This document shows, piece by piece, positions 23,258 to 27,920 of a DNA stretch of 27,920 nt. The notes beneath the pieces were generated by a model that had not been told where the DNA came from, did not search any database, and saw only the letters and a list, made by a program, of their open reading frames with translations. A program made the position numbers and the translations under genes. Source of the stretch: an uncultured Collinsella sp. (GTDB taxonomy: Bacteria > Actinomycetota > Coriobacteriia > Coriobacteriales > Coriobacteriaceae); the NCBI GenBank assembly GCA_900754445.1, contig CAAECW010000136.1:1-27920 (forward strand). The letters are read 5' to 3'. Position 1 is the first letter of the stretch, and every line of letters starts with the position of its first letter.

Positions 23258-23323
23258 TTGCTCTCAAGAAAACCACCCATATGGTGACTTGGTCACGGAA
23301 CCGGCCTATGTCTTCCGGACATA
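23258..23323 (+). promoter_or_regulatory. Candidate operators and promoter before the rhodanese operon
   Basis: Two dyads lie in the 149-bp gap: GTGAC-TTG-GTCAC (23284-23296), a CRP/Fnr-like shape with a short spacer, and TATGTC-TTCCG-GACATA (23307-23323). A promoter guess is TTGCTC (23258-23263), 16 bp, TATGGT (23280-23285), so the first dyad would overlap and follow the -10, suggesting repression. Binding by the adjacent Crp/Fnr protein is inference. Confidence 0.5.
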
Positions 23324-23364
23324 CTGGCATCAAGCGATAGGACAAGCGAGCAAAGGAGCTCATC

Positions 23365-23685
23365 ATGGGATTGTTTGATTTATTTGCTGGGGTGGATATC
23401 AACAAAGGTGTTGAGGAGTGCCAGGCGACCGAAGGCGCGGTATTGATTGATGTACGCGGCGCCGATGAGTATCGGCAGGGGCATATCCCCGGGGCCGTCA
23501 ACATTCCCCTCGATAGCATCGACCGCGTGCTTGCCGAATATCCAAAGAAGGACGCCCCGCTGTTTGTACATTGCTTGAGTGGTGCTCGTAGCGGTCGTGC
23601 CACGAGTTTTCTCCAGCGTGCAGGCTACAGCAACGTGAAGAACATTGGCGGAATCAATAGCTACGGTGGAAAGGTGGTGCGTTAA
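23365..23685 (+). CDS. Single-domain rhodanese-like sulfurtransferase
   Basis: This 106-aa cytoplasmic protein is a single rhodanese domain. The CH2A-like motif is VLIDVRGADEYRQGHIPGAV, and the active-site loop is VHCLSGARS with persulfide-forming C70. It probably carries or transfers sulfane sulfur; single-domain members often deliver to a partner. AAAGGAG precedes the ATG, and the stop lies 2 nt before the next gene, so it is co-transcribed with the flavoenzyme that itself ends in a rhodanese. The active loop CLSGAR differs from the cyanide-type CRKGVT. It is regulated, if at all, from the 23258-23323 region. Confidence 0.9.
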   Translation: MGLFDLFAGVDINKGVEECQATEGAVLIDVRGADEYRQGHIPGAVNIPLDSIDRVLAEYPKKDAPLFVHCLSGARSGRATSFLQRAGYSNVKNIGGINSYGGKVVR

Positions 23686-23687
23686 CC

Positions 23688-25379
23688 ATGAAGGTGGTTA
23701 TCGTGGGAGGCGTTGCCGGCGGCGCATCGGCCGCGGCGCGCTTGCGCAGGCTTGACGAGCAGGCGGAGATTGTTGTTTTCGAGCGCACGGGCTATGTGTC
23801 CTATGCCAATTGCGGATTGCCATACTTTATTGGCGGCGTGATTGAGGAGGAGTCTGCGCTCACGCTGCAATCGCCCGAGGGATTTTGGAATCGATTCCGC
23901 ATTGCCGTGAAGACGAGTCATGAGGTGATCGCCATTCACCCCGATGTGCATGCGGTTGACGTCCGCAACCTGCTCATCGGCGAAGAATTTGTCGAGACAT
24001 ATGACAAGCTGATTCTTTCGCCTGGCGCGCACCCGATTCGCCCTGAGCTTCCGGGGATCGATTCGGATAAGATCTTCAGCTTGCGAACGGTCGAGGACAC
24101 GCTGCATATCCATGACTATGTACAAGAGCATAGGCCGAAGAGCGCTGTGGTGATCGGCGGCGGTTTTATCGGCATCGAGACTGCCGAGAACCTGTGCGAC
24201 CTGGGCCTTACGGTGACGCTTCTGCAGCGCCCTCGTCAACTAATGAACAACATGGATTACGATATGGCAACGCTGCTTCACACGGAAGTGCGCGAGCATG
24301 GCATTGACCTACGACTTCGTGCCGACGTGACGGGTTTTGAAGAGGCCGATGGCCGTGTGGTCACTCATGTGGCGGGCGAAGATTCTATCGTGGCCGATAT
24401 GGTGCTGCTCGCTATCGGCGTTGTCCCCGAGAGCCATTTGGCAAAGGAAGCTGGCATCGAGCTGGGCATCAAGGGCTCCATTGTGGTGAACGATCGCATG
24501 GAGACATCTGCTCTCGACGTATATGCCGTGGGCGATGCCGTGCGGGTCAAGCATCAGGTGACGGGCGAGGACGCAGTGATTTCCCTTGCGGGCCCCGCCA
24601 ATAAACAGGGGCGTATCGTCGCCGATGTGATCTGTGGCCTAGACAGTCACTATCAGGGCTCGTTGGGCTCTTCGGTGATCAAGGTGTTCGACTTGACAGC
24701 TGCGAGCACGGGAATTTCTGTGAAAGCAGCGCGTGCGGCAGGTATTGATTGCGAGAGCGTTGTGCTGTCGCCCGGATCGCATGCGGGCTATTATCCCGAA
24801 GCGACGCCCATGACCATGAAAGTCGTGTTTGAGAGGGAAACCTTGCGTCTGCTGGGTGCGCAGATTGTGGGCGTCGATGGCGTCGATAAACGCATCGACG
24901 TGTTGGCGACGGCAATCCAGGCCGGTATTCGGGCCGATAAGCTCAAGGATTTGGATTTGGCTTATGCGCCGCCATATTCTTCGGCAAAAGACCCGGTAAA
25001 CATGGCTGGTTTTATGATCGAGAACGTTGACTCGGGCATCCTCAAGCAGTGGCATTGGGAACAGGAGCCTGATCTGCCGCGCGACGGAAGCGTGCAGCTG
25101 CTCGATGTTCGCACGGTTGGCGAGTATGGTCGCGGTCATATCGACGGCTTTATGAACATCCCTGTTGATGACTTGCGCGCTCGCTTGGGGGAGTTTGACG
25201 TGGCAAAGCCTGTTTATGTTATTTGCCAAAGTGGTCTTCGCAGCTACATCGCTTGTCGCATTCTCGCTCAGCACGGTTTTGACTGCTATAACTTCTCGGG
25301 CGGTTATCGTTTCTTTGCTGCTGTGACCAAAGACCGTCGCGGTAGCGATAACGTGATGCCGTGTGGATTGGAGAAGTAG
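23688..25379 (+). CDS. CoA-disulfide reductase-like FAD protein with C-terminal rhodanese (CoADR-RHD/Npsr-like)
   Basis: This 563-aa flavoenzyme has an N-terminal FAD Rossmann motif VGGVAGGASAAA (6-17), the redox-active YANCGLP Cys42, an NAD motif VVIGGGFIGIETAE (154-167), the FAD segment YAVGDAV (279-285), and a dimerisation domain with HAGYYPEA and YAPPYSSAKDPVN. Residues 465-550 are a rhodanese domain with C513 in ICQSGLRS. The fusion matches the CoADR-RHD class, which reduces CoA disulfide, CoA persulfide or polysulfide with NAD(P)H. A GGTGGAAAGGTGG-like purine stretch precedes the ATG, 2 nt after the rhodanese stop. It is cytoplasmic. Which disulfide or persulfide it uses cannot be read from sequence. 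Confidence 0.92.
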   Translation: MKVVIVGGVAGGASAAARLRRLDEQAEIVVFERTGYVSYANCGLPYFIGGVIEEESALTLQSPEGFWNRFRIAVKTSHEVIAIHPDVHAVDVRNLLIGEEFVETYDKLILSPGAHPIRPELPGIDSDKIFSLRTVEDTLHIHDYVQEHRPKSAVVIGGGFIGIETAENLCDLGLTVTLLQRPRQLMNNMDYDMATLLHTEVREHGIDLRLRADVTGFEEADGRVVTHVAGEDSIVADMVLLAIGVVPESHLAKEAGIELGIKGSIVVNDRMETSALDVYAVGDAVRVKHQVTGEDAVISLAGPANKQGRIVADVICGLDSHYQGSLGSSVIKVFDLTAASTGISVKAARAAGIDCESVVLSPGSHAGYYPEATPMTMKVVFERETLRLLGAQIVGVDGVDKRIDVLATAIQAGIRADKLKDLDLAYAPPYSSAKDPVNMAGFMIENVDSGILKQWHWEQEPDLPRDGSVQLLDVRTVGEYGRGHIDGFMNIPVDDLRARLGEFDVAKPVYVICQSGLRSYIACRILAQHGFDCYNFSGGYRFFAAVTKDRRGSDNVMPCGLEK

Positions 25380-25751
25380 GGCCTTTTTGGGCAACTTTGA
25401 ACGAGGACTGCCGTGAACGAGTGGCGGCTTGGCCGGAAATGAGCGCTTTGCCGCCACTCGTTGGGGTCTGGAGCTGACGTGAGACCGTTGCCGAAGTCCC
25501 GTTTGGAGCCGTTGCGGGACCGGTTTCGCAGCATCGTTGGTACGACCGTAGAGCCGGCTCCTACTCAGGGTCGGCACCAACGCGGGACCCGGAGCCAATG
25601 CAGCACCACAAGTGATCCAATCCTCTAGCTCACTGCCAATTCTCCTGCTAGCGTGTATGACAAAGGTGAGATGGGGTAGGAAAAACGCATTACACGCGAG
25701 TGATGGGGAAAGGCCGACGTGCCCGTCCCTGTGCGGGGAGGAAGCCCATCG
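25380..25751. other. Intergenic region with a perfect 13-bp inverted repeat
   Basis: This region lies between the flavoenzyme and the ABC transporter. AACGAGTGGCGGC (25416-25428) has a perfect inverse at 25450-25462 with a 21-nt loop, not followed by a T tract. A weak ABC promoter guess is CTGCCA (25633-25638), 17 bp, TATGAC (25656-25661). A smaller dyad GCGTGTA/TACACGC occurs at 25651-25657 and 25691-25697. A 49-codon GTG frame (25479-25628) with GGAG nearby is open but not protein-like. I find no convincing gene. Confidence 0.45.
25416..25462. repeat. 13-bp perfect inverted repeat
   Basis: The arms at 25416-25428 and 25450-25462 are exact inverse complements. The stem would begin 36 bp after the flavoenzyme stop. 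A GGGG rather than a uridine tract follows the right arm, so it is a processing or stabilising hairpin, an atypical terminator or a mobile palindrome. Confidence 0.5.

Positions 25752-27920
<2,169 letters not shown>

Overview
The window looks like chromosomal DNA from a gut Actinobacterium of the Coriobacteriia, most likely Collinsella or a close relative. I infer this from the GC-rich third positions, frequent GTG and TTG starts, a Gram-positive type LexA box, a surface protein ending in an LAxTG-type sortase signal, and a CD1871A-type CXXC peptide linked to Fe-S and TlpA genes. No rRNA, tRNA, CRISPR array, insertion sequence or phage gene was recognised. The species call is inference.

Layout. 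Bases 1-1444 hold a small ORF and an AAA ATPase of the AAA_14/DUF4143 type. Bases 1786-4188 hold a MerR regulator diverging from a two-gene operon (carboxymuconolactone-decarboxylase/cupin fusion, then an alpha/beta hydrolase) around a clear MerR-type operator; a flavodoxin-like reductase follows at 4336. A second DUF4143 ATPase (5047-6336) converges on a type II topoisomerase pair (B subunit then A subunit, minus strand, 10717-6434). A perfect LexA-type palindrome lies between the topoisomerase B gene and a divergent sugar O-acetyltransferase (10906-11466). A short XRE regulator and a four-helix membrane protein form an operon at 11891-12715 with repeated operator-like motifs over its promoter.

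Bases 12805-17172 (minus) encode a very large Tat-like, LAxTG-anchored surface protein of unknown function; upstream on the same strand is a LuxR-type regulator (18332-17328). A two-component system (response regulator 20223-19549, histidine kinase 19552-18401) diverges from a redox operon: a 48-aa CXXC peptide (20314-20460), a NapH-like polyferredoxin membrane protein and a TlpA-like thioredoxin lipoprotein. Then come a cysteine-rich Crp/Fnr regulator, a single-domain rhodanese and a CoA-disulfide-reductase-like flavoenzyme with a C-terminal rhodanese. The window ends inside a MacB-like ABC transporter gene (25752 onward).

How it fits together. The most interesting part is 18401-25379. It places membrane electron transfer, an extracytoplasmic dithiol lipoprotein, a candidate thiol- or Fe-S-sensing regulator and two persulfide-handling proteins side by side, flanked by a two-component system. 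A coordinated thiol/sulfane-sulfur redox system is plausible, but the link between the halves rests on proximity. Several start sites were moved downstream from the longest ORF because the Shine-Dalgarno sequence or neighbouring genes favour the shorter form.
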